DNA of 40,672 nucleotides, from positions 1 through 40,672 of the forward strand of contig JAPPLF010000079.1 of the NCBI GenBank assembly GCA_028874215.1, written 5' to 3'. Below, one piece after another: positions 24,077 through 32,756 of the stretch. The DNA comes from Acidobacteriota bacterium (GTDB taxonomy: Bacteria > Acidobacteriota > UBA6911 > RPQK01 > JAJDTT01). Numbering within the stretch: the first letter of the stretch is position 1; the number at the start of each line of letters is the position of its first letter. The translations under genes and the position numbers were made by a program. The notes under the pieces are model-generated. The model worked only from the letters and a program-made list of their open reading frames with translations. It had not been told where the DNA came from and searched no databases.

Positions 24077-25728
24077 GATGGTTTCCCCATTCCTCGTCTC
24101 AGGCGAAGAGCGGCTTCGACGCCGAGCCAGAGCGAAAGCGCCAGGATGATTCCCCCCACGGCCAGCAGCAGGTGGGCTCCCGAGTTCCAGAAGTCGGCCA
24201 TTTTGTAGGACATGGCCACCAGGGTCGTGACCAGCATGAAGAGCATGGGAACGCCCGTAAACCAGAACGGGCGCCGGCGGTGCATCAGGTACAGCGTCAC
24301 CGTCAGCAGGGTGAGTCCCGCCAGAACCTGGTTCGTGGTGCCGAACAGTTGCCAGAGCGCCAGGCCGGCGGCCTTTCCGTCCACTCGATAGAAGGCGAAA
24401 AATCCGATGGTGGCGACTGCCCCGAGAGAGGCGACGTAACGGTTCGAGAGAATCCCGACGCCCAGGGTTTCTCCGATTTCGCTGATGTTGAAGCGGAGCA
24501 GCCGGGTAGCCGAGTCCAGGGTGGTGAGGGCGAACGAGATGGCGATGAGGGCGACGAAGGCCTTGGAGAGTTCCAGGGGAATGCCCAGTTGGCTCATGAA
24601 GAGGCCGGCTCCGTCGATGAACGCCTTCATGTTCGGTCCCAGGCCCAGGGCCGTATCCCAGGTCTGGTAGTGGGCCATCCAGAGATCGCGCGTGAGGAAA
24701 CCCGCCGTGCAGGCCAGCACGGAGACGAGTCCCAGCAGGGATTCTCCGATCATGCCCCCATAGCCGATGAAGGTGGCGTCGGTTTCCCGGTTGATCTGCT
24801 TCGCCGTGGTCCCCGAAGAAACCAGTCCGTGAAATCCCGAAACGGCTCCGCAGGCGATGACGATGAATACGAAGGGGAAGATAGGGGGAGCTCCGGGCGG
24901 ATGAGTCTGAACGGCCGGAGCCGCGAACTCGGGACCGAGCCAGAAGAACCCGGTGTAGATCAGGATCAATCCCAGGTACAGAAGCAGTGAGTTGATGTAG
25001 TCCCGGGGTTGAAGCAGCGACCAGACCGGCAACACGGAAGCGGCCAGGCTGTAGACCAGCAGGATCACGCTCCACTGCCCCAGGCTCAGATCGGGGCTGG
25101 GAAGCTGGACACCCATCCAGACGCTCAGCAGGGTCACGGCGAAGGCGACGGCGGTGGCCTTCTTGATGGACGCGTTGCGCTTGTACACGAGCCAGCCCAC
25201 GACCAGAGCGACCACCATCAGAGTTCCGCTGGGATAGACGGCCTGAGGGTTGTATTGAGTGGTCAGGAGCGTGGCCGAGACGTGGACGAAGACCCCCATG
25301 GCCAAGCCGATGAGGAAGAAGATGATGATGTGGAACAGGCTCTTGGCCCGGGGACCCACGATGTCCTCGGCCACCTTGCCCACCGACATGCCCTTGGCAC
25401 GCATGGAGATCACCAATGCGCTGAAGTCGTGGACGGCTCCGATGAAGAGCGTGCCCAGAACCACCCAGAGCATGGCCGGGACCCATCCCCAGATCACCGC
25501 GATGGCGGGACCCAGCATGGGGGACAGGCCGGCGATGGAGGCGTAGTGATGTCCGAACAGCACCCACCGGTTCGCCGGGACGTAGTCCACTCCGTCTTTC
25601 AGCTCATGGGCGGGCGTGGTGGCGTTCGGATCCAGCCGGAAGATCCTCCGGCCCAGGTATTTGCCGTAGAACCTGTAGCCGATCAGGTAGAGGCAGAAGC
25701 AAAGCAGGGCGGCGAGGATCGGACTCAT
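24073..25728 (-). CDS. cstA: CstA/BtsT-family peptide or pyruvate transporter
   Basis: Polytopic membrane protein of 551 residues with about 15 hydrophobic helices. The CstA signature opens the protein: RFYGKYLGRRIF, PANRWVLFGHHYASIAGLSPMLGPAIAVIWGW, LGTLFIGAVHDFSALVISMRAKG. Later segments include CGAVSGFHGLVSSGTTAKQI and LTTLDSATRLLRFNISEIG. Family members import peptides or pyruvate during carbon limitation. The frame opens far upstream (25953), but the ATG at 25728 has AGGAGACC before it and starts the conserved domain. It follows the CRTAC1-like gene by 20 bp. Confidence 0.95.
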   Translation of the reverse strand: MSPILAALLCFCLYLIGYRFYGKYLGRRIFRLDPNATTPAHELKDGVDYVPANRWVLFGHHYASIAGLSPMLGPAIAVIWGWVPAMLWVVLGTLFIGAVHDFSALVISMRAKGMSVGKVAEDIVGPRAKSLFHIIIFFLIGLAMGVFVHVSATLLTTQYNPQAVYPSGTLMVVALVVGWLVYKRNASIKKATAVAFAVTLLSVWMGVQLPSPDLSLGQWSVILLVYSLAASVLPVWSLLQPRDYINSLLLYLGLILIYTGFFWLGPEFAAPAVQTHPPGAPPIFPFVFIVIACGAVSGFHGLVSSGTTAKQINRETDATFIGYGGMIGESLLGLVSVLACTAGFLTRDLWMAHYQTWDTALGLGPNMKAFIDGAGLFMSQLGIPLELSKAFVALIAISFALTTLDSATRLLRFNISEIGETLGVGILSNRYVASLGAVATIGFFAFYRVDGKAAGLALWQLFGTTNQVLAGLTLLTVTLYLMHRRRPFWFTGVPMLFMLVTTLVAMSYKMADFWNSGAHLLLAVGGIILALSLWLGVEAALRLRRGMGKPS

Positions 25729-25748
25729 GGATACGGTCTCCTGTGGGG

Positions 25749-28700
25749 TCAGTACCAGCGGTCGACGCGGCGGGTGTTCCACTCCTGCAGGTAGCGTTGG
25801 TGGGCCGGCGTGTCCGGATAACGCTCGTTCGGGCCGTACGGAAATCGGCTCATGCCGTGGAAAGGCAGCGGACCGACCGTGTCGGGGGAGGCCGAATGGA
25901 GGTCCATATCCTTCCCGAATCCATCCACATACACGAGAAAATCCCTCACCCATCCTTCGGGGGGAGGAGGAATCCGGTCCAGGTCGAAGAACGCCTCGAT
26001 CTCGTCGCCGGCGCGCGTCGCCACGAACATGTCGTCCCGTTCGAGCAGCAGCGGACTCACCTCGCCGAACCGGGTGTAGTTGCCGATGTGCGCCTTCCAG
26101 GGTGCCGTGGGGAGGATTTGGCTGCGGTCATAACCCAGGAGCGGTTTCCCGATCCCGGCCGGAAACCCCAGGTAGTGAAGATCGGCCTGTTGGGGACTGA
26201 GCCGGAAAGTCCTGAAGTCGCGCCGGGGAGGACTCGCGTCCACCCGAATCCGGTCCCAGTGGATCCGCATGTTGGTTCGAATCCGAACCTTCCGGCTGTC
26301 GCTCAGGAACTTGCCCGAGAGATCGACGGTCATGGGTTTGGGAAGGCCAGCGGGAAAGCCCATGCGCTCGATGACGGTCACCCAGACGCCGTTCGCATCC
26401 TGAACCTGGAGGACCGGGGGACTCAGGCTCAGACCCGACTGGGAGGCCGCCAGGTTGCTGGTGCTGTCCGCATAGTCGATCCAGGCGTCCAGCAGGAGGC
26501 GCGTGTTCTCTCCCGAAACCGGGCCCAGATCCAGGATCAGGTCATGAGGCTCGGCATACCCCTTGAAGGGCAGGTTGCGAAACAGGTCCGGGTATTTTCC
26601 GTCCAGTTTGCTGAGGGCCGGCAGAAGATTTCGGCCTTTGCCGTCGGTAGCCCGAAGCGGCGGCCTTGGATCGGAAAAGGTCAGGATCCGAAAGCCGGCA
26701 TAGGGAGGTCCCGGAAGCAGCTTCTCGTCCGGGTAGATCTCGTAGTCGCCCGGATGGTCCACCACCACCACCTCGAGTTGGTCGAACAGGATCAACTCTT
26801 CCAGCTGGTTGTTCAGCGTGACCGCCAAACGTCCGTCCTTCAGACCCACCTGGCTCCGGTTCAGCTTCACGTATTCGTCGGTGTCGGGATAGTTGAAGGT
26901 CCCCGGCGCCAGCAGGTAACCGTAGGCGCTCCCTCCCAGGAAATCGGTTTGAAAGACGTAGCGTTCTCCGTTCCAGACGTAGAGGATGGGACAGCTCGTC
27001 CCCTTGCGGTCCAGCTCCTGGATCTCCAGAGCCTGGTTCACCTGCTGATTCAGTTCCGACTGCAGGACCCCGCCGGGCCACAGCAGCCGGACGATGTCGA
27101 TGTCCTGCCGGGGGCCCAGTCCGAAGTGCAGGGTGGCCGAATTCTGGCTCAGAAAGCCGTAGCCGCCGCGCACCTCTCCTTTCTGCAGGAGGCGGCCGCT
27201 GCGGATCTCGACCTTGGTTCCGATGCCGCTGCGGTTGCTGTTGGTCCCGCGGGCGGTCACCGAGACCCAACTGTTGCGGTTGCCTCCCTGATTCCGCAGC
27301 AGCAGGGGAGGATGACCGTTCACGTTGGCCACCAGGTCCAGGTCTCCGTCCCGGTCGTAGTCGGCGGCGCTCACGCCGCGAACCGGGAGGCCGCGGAATT
27401 CATCGAGGCCCGCCTGCCGGCTCACGTCCTGGAAACGGCCCCGGTGATTGGCCAGGAGGTGGAAATTGCGGCGCGGATCCTCCCAGCTCGAGGTGAACAG
27501 GGGAGCCGAGACGAGCAGAAGGTCCTGGTCGCCATCGTTGTCAAAGTCCAGAAGGTGGGCCGTGTGCACGTGACCCGGCGTCTTCCAATTTTCCGGCATC
27601 CAGTTTTGGCGGCGAGCGTACCGGCGGTTCCTCGCTTGCCGGGTCCAGAGGTTGAAATCGGATCCGGTCAGAGCGGGGAGCGCCAGGTCCAGGACGCCCC
27701 GGTGCGCCAAATCTCCGATTCCGACGCCGACGCCGTCACCGTCACCGGAGACGCCGGCCGCTTCGGCCATGTCCATAAAGGTTCCGTCCCGCTGATTGCT
27801 GAAGAGCTGGTTCGGGGCGCCCTGATTGACGAAATAGAAGTCGATGTCCCTTCGGTTGTCGAAGTCCGTGCAGACGGAAGACCAGGTCTGCAGCCGCTCC
27901 CCGGCCAAGCCGGAGGATTCGCTGACGTCGGTGAAGGTCCCGTCGGAGTTGTTGCGGAACAACGAGTTGTTCGCTCCCGGGAAATCCTGGGGAAACCGGG
28001 TCCCGGACTCGAGGCTCTCGGGGCGCGCCGTGAGGTTGGTCACCAGGAGGTCCAGGTCTCCGTCGTGGTCGTAGTCGACGAACGCTCCCCCGCTCCCCCA
28101 GGCAGGGTCGCCGACCCGCGCCTGCTCCGTCACGTCCAGAAAGCGGCCGTCTCCTTCATTCTTGTAGAGCACGTTGGGCCCGTAGTTGATGAGGTAGAGG
28201 TCCAGGTCCTGGTCGTTGTCGTAGTCTCCCCAGACGCCGTGCATGGTCCGGCCTTTTTGTTCGAGCCCCGCCTCACGGCTCGTCTCCTGAAACGTGCCGT
28301 TTCCCCGGTTTCGGAAGAGGGAGCTCCGGCTTCCACCCGGGCCGGAGTTGGCGAGGAAAAGGTCCTCGTGACCATCTCCATCGTAATCGCCGAAGGAACT
28401 TCCCGATCCGACCCACGGGACCAGCCCATCTTCCAATTCCTGGACCGACGACACTTCGGATATGGCCTTCCCCGGGCCATCGTGTCGAAAGTTCAGCCCC
28501 GCAGACGCCCCGACCTCCCGGAATCGAACCACGAATTCCTCTCGGCTCTCGACGGATGGTTGTGGAAGGTAGCCGTCGAGATCCTCCAGCACCAGGGCAT
28601 AGCGTCCCTGCTCCAGGTATTGGAGTCCCAGTGTCGTGGCCCCGAACATGCCCTGGAGGGTTCGAAATTTCTCCATCTCCGCGCGGCCTTCCTCCGACTG

Positions 28701-29249
28701 GCCGCTGCGGGTCAGAGCGATGGCCAGATTGTAGTGAGCCGAAGCGTTGTACGGCTCCAGAGAGAGGACCTTTCTGAAGTGGCCAATGGCTTCCTCGTAG
28801 CGGCGGCCACGGGAACTCAGCAGTCCCAGGTAGTACTGGGTGGACGGATCCTGGGGGTCCTGCCGGGAGACCTGGCCGAACGCCTCCGCCGCCTTCGCCG
28901 CCTCGTCCTGGTTCCGATAGATGAGGCCCATCATGTAGTGGGACTGGATCTGCTCCGGATCCAATTCCAAGGCCTGCCGGAAGGATCGGGCAGCTTCCTC
29001 GTGGAGTTGCTGATTGAACAGCGCGACGCCCAGGTTCACGTGGCCGGGCACGAAATTCGGGTCCAGTTCCAGAAGACGGGAAAACTCGTTGCCGGCAGCC
29101 TTGTAGTCGAGTTGTTCCATGTAGGCCACGCCCCGGCTGTTGAGCCGCAGGAGTTCCATCACCTCAGCCGAATCGCTCCGGGGGGGCAACCCGAACAGAG
29201 TCCAAAGGACGACACCGGCGAGGAAGGGAATCAGAAGCAGACGCACCAT
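25749..29249 (-). CDS. TPR / FG-GAP / ASPIC-UnbV (CRTAC1-like) giant exported protein
   Basis: Protein of 1166 residues. An N-terminal signal anchor (LLLIPFLAGVVLWTLFG) precedes about five TPR units (NFVPGHVNLGVALFNQQL; HYMMGLIYRNQDEAAKA; ASAHYNLAIALTRSGQ). FG-GAP/VCBS repeats with calcium-loop motifs follow at about 280-560 (FGDYDGDGHEDLFLAN, WGDYDNDQDLDLYLIN, FVDYDHDGDLDLLVTN, AADYDRDGDLDLVANV). An ASPIC/UnbV domain lies near 670-740 (SGIGTKVEIRSG; LHFGLGPRQDIDIVRLLWPGG). A further 400 residues are unlike the usual short family members. The role is probably extracellular or periplasmic binding; not known. The ATG lies 3 bp after the methyltransferase stop. Confidence 0.92.
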   Translation of the reverse strand: MVRLLLIPFLAGVVLWTLFGLPPRSDSAEVMELLRLNSRGVAYMEQLDYKAAGNEFSRLLELDPNFVPGHVNLGVALFNQQLHEEAARSFRQALELDPEQIQSHYMMGLIYRNQDEAAKAAEAFGQVSRQDPQDPSTQYYLGLLSSRGRRYEEAIGHFRKVLSLEPYNASAHYNLAIALTRSGQSEEGRAEMEKFRTLQGMFGATTLGLQYLEQGRYALVLEDLDGYLPQPSVESREEFVVRFREVGASAGLNFRHDGPGKAISEVSSVQELEDGLVPWVGSGSSFGDYDGDGHEDLFLANSGPGGSRSSLFRNRGNGTFQETSREAGLEQKGRTMHGVWGDYDNDQDLDLYLINYGPNVLYKNEGDGRFLDVTEQARVGDPAWGSGGAFVDYDHDGDLDLLVTNLTARPESLESGTRFPQDFPGANNSLFRNNSDGTFTDVSESSGLAGERLQTWSSVCTDFDNRRDIDFYFVNQGAPNQLFSNQRDGTFMDMAEAAGVSGDGDGVGVGIGDLAHRGVLDLALPALTGSDFNLWTRQARNRRYARRQNWMPENWKTPGHVHTAHLLDFDNDGDQDLLLVSAPLFTSSWEDPRRNFHLLANHRGRFQDVSRQAGLDEFRGLPVRGVSAADYDRDGDLDLVANVNGHPPLLLRNQGGNRNSWVSVTARGTNSNRSGIGTKVEIRSGRLLQKGEVRGGYGFLSQNSATLHFGLGPRQDIDIVRLLWPGGVLQSELNQQVNQALEIQELDRKGTSCPILYVWNGERYVFQTDFLGGSAYGYLLAPGTFNYPDTDEYVKLNRSQVGLKDGRLAVTLNNQLEELILFDQLEVVVVDHPGDYEIYPDEKLLPGPPYAGFRILTFSDPRPPLRATDGKGRNLLPALSKLDGKYPDLFRNLPFKGYAEPHDLILDLGPVSGENTRLLLDAWIDYADSTSNLAASQSGLSLSPPVLQVQDANGVWVTVIERMGFPAGLPKPMTVDLSGKFLSDSRKVRIRTNMRIHWDRIRVDASPPRRDFRTFRLSPQQADLHYLGFPAGIGKPLLGYDRSQILPTAPWKAHIGNYTRFGEVSPLLLERDDMFVATRAGDEIEAFFDLDRIPPPPEGWVRDFLVYVDGFGKDMDLHSASPDTVGPLPFHGMSRFPYGPNERYPDTPAHQRYLQEWNTRRVDRWY

Positions 29250-29252
29250 GGC

Positions 29253-29906
29253 TCAGGACCGCCCGTGGAAGGAATAGACGTACTCTTTGAAACCGTTTCG
29301 AAGCCTGAAGGAGCTGAACAACCGGAAATGGGGCATCATGCGGTTCAGGTCCGCACGGTGATATTGAGGTGAAGGACGCTGCAGCGAGGAGAGGTACTCG
29401 TAGCGGAGCCGCTCCGAATCGATGATCTGGAATCGGATCGGTCTCTCGGGAATGTGCCGGTTTGTGGAAATCATGGTGAACAGCAGGGTCCCCGGATGGC
29501 AAAAGCGGTCCAGGTGCCTGACCAGGGCGGCGAGTTCGAGTTCTTCCAGGTAGTTGAACAGGTCCCAACCCAGGATGAGGTCGAAGCGCGTCTCCTCTCC
29601 GTAGGGGAAAACGTAGCCGTAGACGGCGTCATAGGAACGGGGCTCGCGGGGATCGAAGAAGTCGAAGGAGGACAAGGTCTCGTAGAGGTCTTCGATTGCG
29701 ATGTGCAGGGAGCGAACGCCCTGGGAGAGGAATTGGAGGTTCGAGGCGTAAGCCGACCCCAGGTCCAATACGCTCAATCTCCGGTGGCCCCGGACCTGAT
29801 TGTAGGCGATGTTGAAACCGATGGAGGAGTGAACTTCGGCTTCCGGCAGAGTCGGTTCCGGATCGGATCTGGGCTCAGAATTTCGGAGAAGGGACCACCG
29901 CATCAC
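29253..29906 (-). CDS. SAM-dependent methyltransferase-like protein
   Basis: Cytoplasmic protein of 217 residues with a class I methyltransferase pattern: motif I-like LSVLDLGSAYASNLQFLS, an acidic end to strand 2 (LHIAIEDLYETL), motif IV-like FDLILGWDLFNYLEE and LFTMISTN. The glycine-rich loop is degenerate (LGSAYAS), so cofactor binding is uncertain. Start is GTG 29906 or ATG 29903; either overlaps the bactofilin stop, showing coupling. Its position between bactofilin and the CRTAC1-like gene hints at an envelope-related role, which is inference. Confidence 0.75.
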   Translation of the reverse strand: MMRWSLLRNSEPRSDPEPTLPEAEVHSSIGFNIAYNQVRGHRRLSVLDLGSAYASNLQFLSQGVRSLHIAIEDLYETLSSFDFFDPREPRSYDAVYGYVFPYGEETRFDLILGWDLFNYLEELELAALVRHLDRFCHPGTLLFTMISTNRHIPERPIRFQIIDSERLRYEYLSSLQRPSPQYHRADLNRMMPHFRLFSSFRLRNGFKEYVYSFHGRS

Positions 29907-30469
29907 GCCTTTGGAAAGGGGGATGCGGTTTCGGTGGAGATGACTGGTTCGGAAACGACTCCCGGTGAAGCCAGCACAGCATCCACGGTCGAGTCTTCAC
30001 TTTGGGATTCCTTGCCATCGACTGCCGACGACTCCTGGTCATCGTTCTTGTCGCCCATGTCGATGCTGCCCTTGAACCGGCAACCCTCTTCCAGAACGAC
30101 TTGGGGAGCGATGAGGTTTCCCCGCACGCTTCCGGTCCCACGCAGGACGATCTTCTCTTCGCCCTGGATGGTCCCTTCGACGCTGCCCTCGATGCTGACC
30201 AACTTGGCGAACATGTCCGCCTTGATCCGCCCCTCCCGGCCTACGGTGAGAGTTTGGTTGGCAAGCGATACCTTTCCTTCAATCCGGCCATTGACCAACA
30301 GGTCCTGGCCGCCGCTCACCTCCCCGTGGATGACGATGGCCGTTCCGATGACGGCTCTTTCCTTCAGCCGTTTGACGGGGTTCCGTTGGATGGGGTTCCG
30401 TGGCGCAGGCCCAGGTTGGACCGGGTCCACGGCAGGAATAGATGGTTCAGGCGATTCTTTTTTCCACAT
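29903..30469 (-). CDS. bactofilin
   Basis: Cytoskeletal protein of 188 residues. The DUF583 beta-helix core runs from about 35 to 135 with repeated short strands: TAIVIHGEVSGGQDLLVNGRI, EGKVSLANQTLTVGREGRI, FAKLVSIEGSVEGTIQGEEKI and GTGSVRGNLIAPQVVLEEGC. Flanks are disordered: Pro-rich at the N-terminus, with acidic and Ser-rich residues at the C-terminus. Bactofilins polymerise at the inner membrane and position wall or envelope enzymes. It is the first gene of the bactofilin-methyltransferase-CRTAC1-CstA transcript. Confidence 0.93.
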   Translation of the reverse strand: MWKKESPEPSIPAVDPVQPGPAPRNPIQRNPVKRLKERAVIGTAIVIHGEVSGGQDLLVNGRIEGKVSLANQTLTVGREGRIKADMFAKLVSIEGSVEGTIQGEEKIVLRGTGSVRGNLIAPQVVLEEGCRFKGSIDMGDKNDDQESSAVDGKESQSEDSTVDAVLASPGVVSEPVISTETASPFPKA

Positions 30470-30565
30470 TCGGCGCTCCCAGATAGAATAGTTCTCTTTT
30501 ATAGGCTAATACGCCGCAAGTCAACCGGGACCGGCCGGTAGTTCCATCGATCAGAGGGCGCTACA

Positions 30566-31042
30566 ATGCCGAAAAATCAGTCCATGAAATCGGTTGAGAG
30601 CAGAGTGCGGGATCTGACGAGAGAATTCTTCGCTTACTATCCGGATTATCGGTTATGCAACACCTTGGCCGTCAACGTCGAGAATGGCGTGACGAGCTAC
30701 GGGGATGCGCTGTCCGCCATGTCCGGCAAGGCGCGGGCCGCCGAGTTGAATCGCGAGGCCATCGAAGAGAAGCTGAACCTCCGGAGTGTCAACGTCCAGG
30801 GCCGGACGGTGCGAATCGGCGAACTCTCCCTGGGAGAGATCCTGCGACTGGATCTCGAAACTTGCCGGACCGTGGTGGACTTCTATTTCAAGCATCCCTA
30901 TGCCCATGGCCGGACCAGAAAATCGCGATGGTGGCCGAGGTGGTTTCGGACTCTCTTTCTCTCGACCATTCTGGGACACGCCAAGAGAAACGGAATCGAA
31001 CTGGATTACGGCAGCTGCTTCGAGATCTTGAGGCTGTTATGA
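30566..31042 (+). CDS. hypothetical protein, 158 residues
   Basis: Not recognised. The N-terminal part is helical (KSVESRVRDLTREFFAYYPDYRL), with a middle region containing NREAIEEKLNLRSVNVQGRTVRIGELSLGEILRLD and a basic Trp-rich patch (RTRKSRWWPRWFR) that might meet membrane or nucleic acid. No signal peptide is seen. GAGGG lies 8 nt before the ATG at 30566. It leads a plus-strand group and is followed by the next gene after 19 bp. Confidence 0.7.
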   Translation: MPKNQSMKSVESRVRDLTREFFAYYPDYRLCNTLAVNVENGVTSYGDALSAMSGKARAAELNREAIEEKLNLRSVNVQGRTVRIGELSLGEILRLDLETCRTVVDFYFKHPYAHGRTRKSRWWPRWFRTLFLSTILGHAKRNGIELDYGSCFEILRLL

Positions 31043-31061
31043 CCCGCGCGGATGGAGACAA

Positions 31062-31370
31062 GTGAAGCGGACTCGAGTGGCGATTCTTCTGTTGCCGGTG
31101 GTTTTTCTGGGAGCTCTCCTCGTTCTCAGGTCCTACCGGATCGATCTGGTCCATACTGTTGTCCTGGAGGGCCTGCTGGAACGGGCGCCGGAAGAAACCC
31201 CCCGGCAACCGATCATCGATGCCTTCGAGAATGCGCGACGCCGAGCCCTGGAGACGGACCGGGCCGAGGTCTACCTGGAACAGCTCTTCATGATTTCCCG
31301 GCGCTTGGAGAAGATCCAACACGTGGACGACGAGCAGGTCGCCCAGATGCTGCAAATCCTGAGGCAATGA
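31062..31370 (+). CDS. small exported or membrane-anchored protein
   Basis: Not recognised. The 102-residue protein has an N-terminal hydrophobic helix (VAILLLPVVFLGALLVL) after KRTR, then a charged helical tail (IIDAFENARRRALETD; AEVYLEQLFMISRRLEKIQ). The GTG start is preceded by GGAGACAA. It lies 19 bp after the 158-residue protein gene, suggesting one transcript. Confidence 0.68.
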   Translation: MKRTRVAILLLPVVFLGALLVLRSYRIDLVHTVVLEGLLERAPEETPRQPIIDAFENARRRALETDRAEVYLEQLFMISRRLEKIQHVDDEQVAQMLQILRQ

Positions 31371-31410
31371 GCAGCCTTTACTCTCTCCCCGGCTGTCGTG
31401 AGACCGACGG

Positions 31411-31458
31411 CATGCTCCCCCGGTCGAAGGCCGTGACGACCCTTGCCGCGGGCTGCTA
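31411..31458 (+). repeat. dispersed repeat, copy 1
   Basis: About 48 bp in the spacer between two genes match, in inverted orientation, the copy at 40596-40642. Shared blocks are GGTCGAA, GCCGTGACGAC and CGGGCTGCTA, with single-base changes between them. No open frame or transposase is attached. Confidence 0.6.
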
Positions 31459-31468
31459 ATCTATAGGC

Positions 31469-32272
31469 GTGTTGTGTCCGCGTTGCCGCACCCGGAGCCG
31501 TGGGAACGTCTGCGCCAACTGCGGTTGGACGCCTGAAGCGCGACAGCGGACCATTGCGTTCCAATCCGAGTCTGTCCATTCATCCCAAAGCAGGACCGCC
31601 CACGACGTGACCGCCGGCCACGGCGCCGGTAGGGGTTCCGTCGGGGAAAGCCCCTCGGGATTTCAGCGTGCGAGAACCGGCCAGGGCGACAACAGGCGGA
31701 TCATTGGCGTCGCCGGGAGGCCGCGATCCGGAAATCCGTCCAGGATTCATCGCCAGCAGAAGCTGAAGCTGGAGACTCTGCCTCCCGCCCCGCCGGTCGT
31801 AGAGCCGCCCGAGCCCGCGGTTACGGTGACCAGCCCGCCGAGGGAGATCCTTCTGTCACGGATTCTGGCTGCGATCCTGGACCTCTCGTTGGCGGGCCTG
31901 ATCGGTTTTTCTTTCTGTCTCCTGGCTTCCCGGGCACTGAGCCTCGACTTCTTTTCGCTTGAGTCGTTCCGGCTCGGAGGCGTCTGCACCGCCGGGATCT
32001 ACCTCTTCACTTCCTTCTTCTTTCTCCTGGGCGCCGGACAAACGCCCGGAATGTACTTCACGCGTCTGAGGCTGGTGAGCGAGAAACAGCAGGAATCCAT
32101 ATCCATGTTGGCCGTCGCCCTGTGGATCTTTCTCTATCCTCCGGTGACTTTGACTCTGGTGGGACTCTTGTGGGGACTCATCGATCCTTGGAGGCGGTGC
32201 ATCCACGATCGTCTGAGCGGCACGCGAGTCGTCTCATTGGTCGAGCCGGTCAGCGCTCCACTTCCCGAATGA
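31469..32272 (+). CDS. zinc-ribbon RDD-family membrane protein
   Basis: Protein of 267 residues. The N-terminus is a zinc ribbon (CPRCRTRSRGNVCANCGW, two CxxC pairs). A disordered linker of about 100 residues, ending Pro-rich (PPAPPVVEPPEPAV), leads to an RDD domain with three or four membrane helices: SRILAAILDLSLAGLIGF, then GAGQTPGMYFTRLRLVSE and LIDPWRRCIHDRLSGTRVV. RDD proteins are small membrane proteins of mostly unknown role, some tied to ion or solute transport. Start is a GTG at 31469 or TTG at 31472, both weakly supported, chosen to keep the first CxxC. Confidence 0.85.
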   Translation: MLCPRCRTRSRGNVCANCGWTPEARQRTIAFQSESVHSSQSRTAHDVTAGHGAGRGSVGESPSGFQRARTGQGDNRRIIGVAGRPRSGNPSRIHRQQKLKLETLPPAPPVVEPPEPAVTVTSPPREILLSRILAAILDLSLAGLIGFSFCLLASRALSLDFFSLESFRLGGVCTAGIYLFTSFFFLLGAGQTPGMYFTRLRLVSEKQQESISMLAVALWIFLYPPVTLTLVGLLWGLIDPWRRCIHDRLSGTRVVSLVEPVSAPLPE

Positions 32273-32708
32273 ACTGATTCACCAGCGTCCTCAGGCGGGG
32301 ACGGCAGCGGTACTCGACATCGGGGTCGGCAAGAAACACCTCGACAACGATGACCATGGCCGAAATCGGATCCTCCGAATCCGTTTCCGAGAACGGGTGG
32401 GCGGCCAGGAAATCCAAGGCCTGGCGGAAGTCGCGCCGTTGCAGAAACCTCTGCAGAGGAAACTGTTTCAGGACCAGGCCCAGGATTTGGCAGAATGCCG
32501 GAAACCGTTTTTCGTAGAGCAGGAGCGGGACCAGGTGGTGGCTGTCGTCCGGCGGTTCGCCGTTATGAGCCGAATCGAGCAGTCTATGGAGTTCACCGGC
32601 TGAAGCGGCCGAACGGCGCTGGCCGATGAACAGCAAGATGCCCAGGGCAATCAGGACCAGGGCGAAGATGAGCAGTAGTAAGGGGTAGCTGAGGAGCGCC
32701 TGTTGCAC
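32250..32708 (-). CDS. membrane-anchored protein of unknown function
   Basis: Not recognised. The 152-residue protein has one N-terminal helix (LLLLIFALVLIALGILLFI) and a helical cytoplasmic domain with repeats resembling a TPR or HEAT fold (YEKRFPAFCQILGLVLKQFP; FRQALDFLAAHPF). GTG start, preceded by GGATGA. Its 3' end overlaps the convergent RDD gene by 23 bp. It follows the propeller gene by 48 bp. Confidence 0.68.
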   Translation of the reverse strand: MQQALLSYPLLLLIFALVLIALGILLFIGQRRSAASAGELHRLLDSAHNGEPPDDSHHLVPLLLYEKRFPAFCQILGLVLKQFPLQRFLQRRDFRQALDFLAAHPFSETDSEDPISAMVIVVEVFLADPDVEYRCRPRLRTLVNQFIREVER

Positions 32709-32756
32709 GTGTCATCCGCCAAGCCGGCAGCATCCGCTGGTGTGGGTGTGATGCTT

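Noticed and set aside
26265-26290. tRNA T-arm-like GGTTCGAATCC
   Set aside because: No acceptor, D or anticodon stems around it; it is inside the CRTAC1-like coding region.
25743-29372. 1209-codon open frame on the plus strand opposite the CRTAC1-like gene
   Set aside because: It mirrors a real gene with clear TPR, FG-GAP and UnbV domains; the antisense translation has no domain pattern. It is a by-product of high GC at third positions.
30498-30524. Possible -35/-10 pair (TTGACT, TATAAA on the minus strand) before bactofilin
   Set aside because: Spacing is only 15 bp; too weak to list as a promoter.
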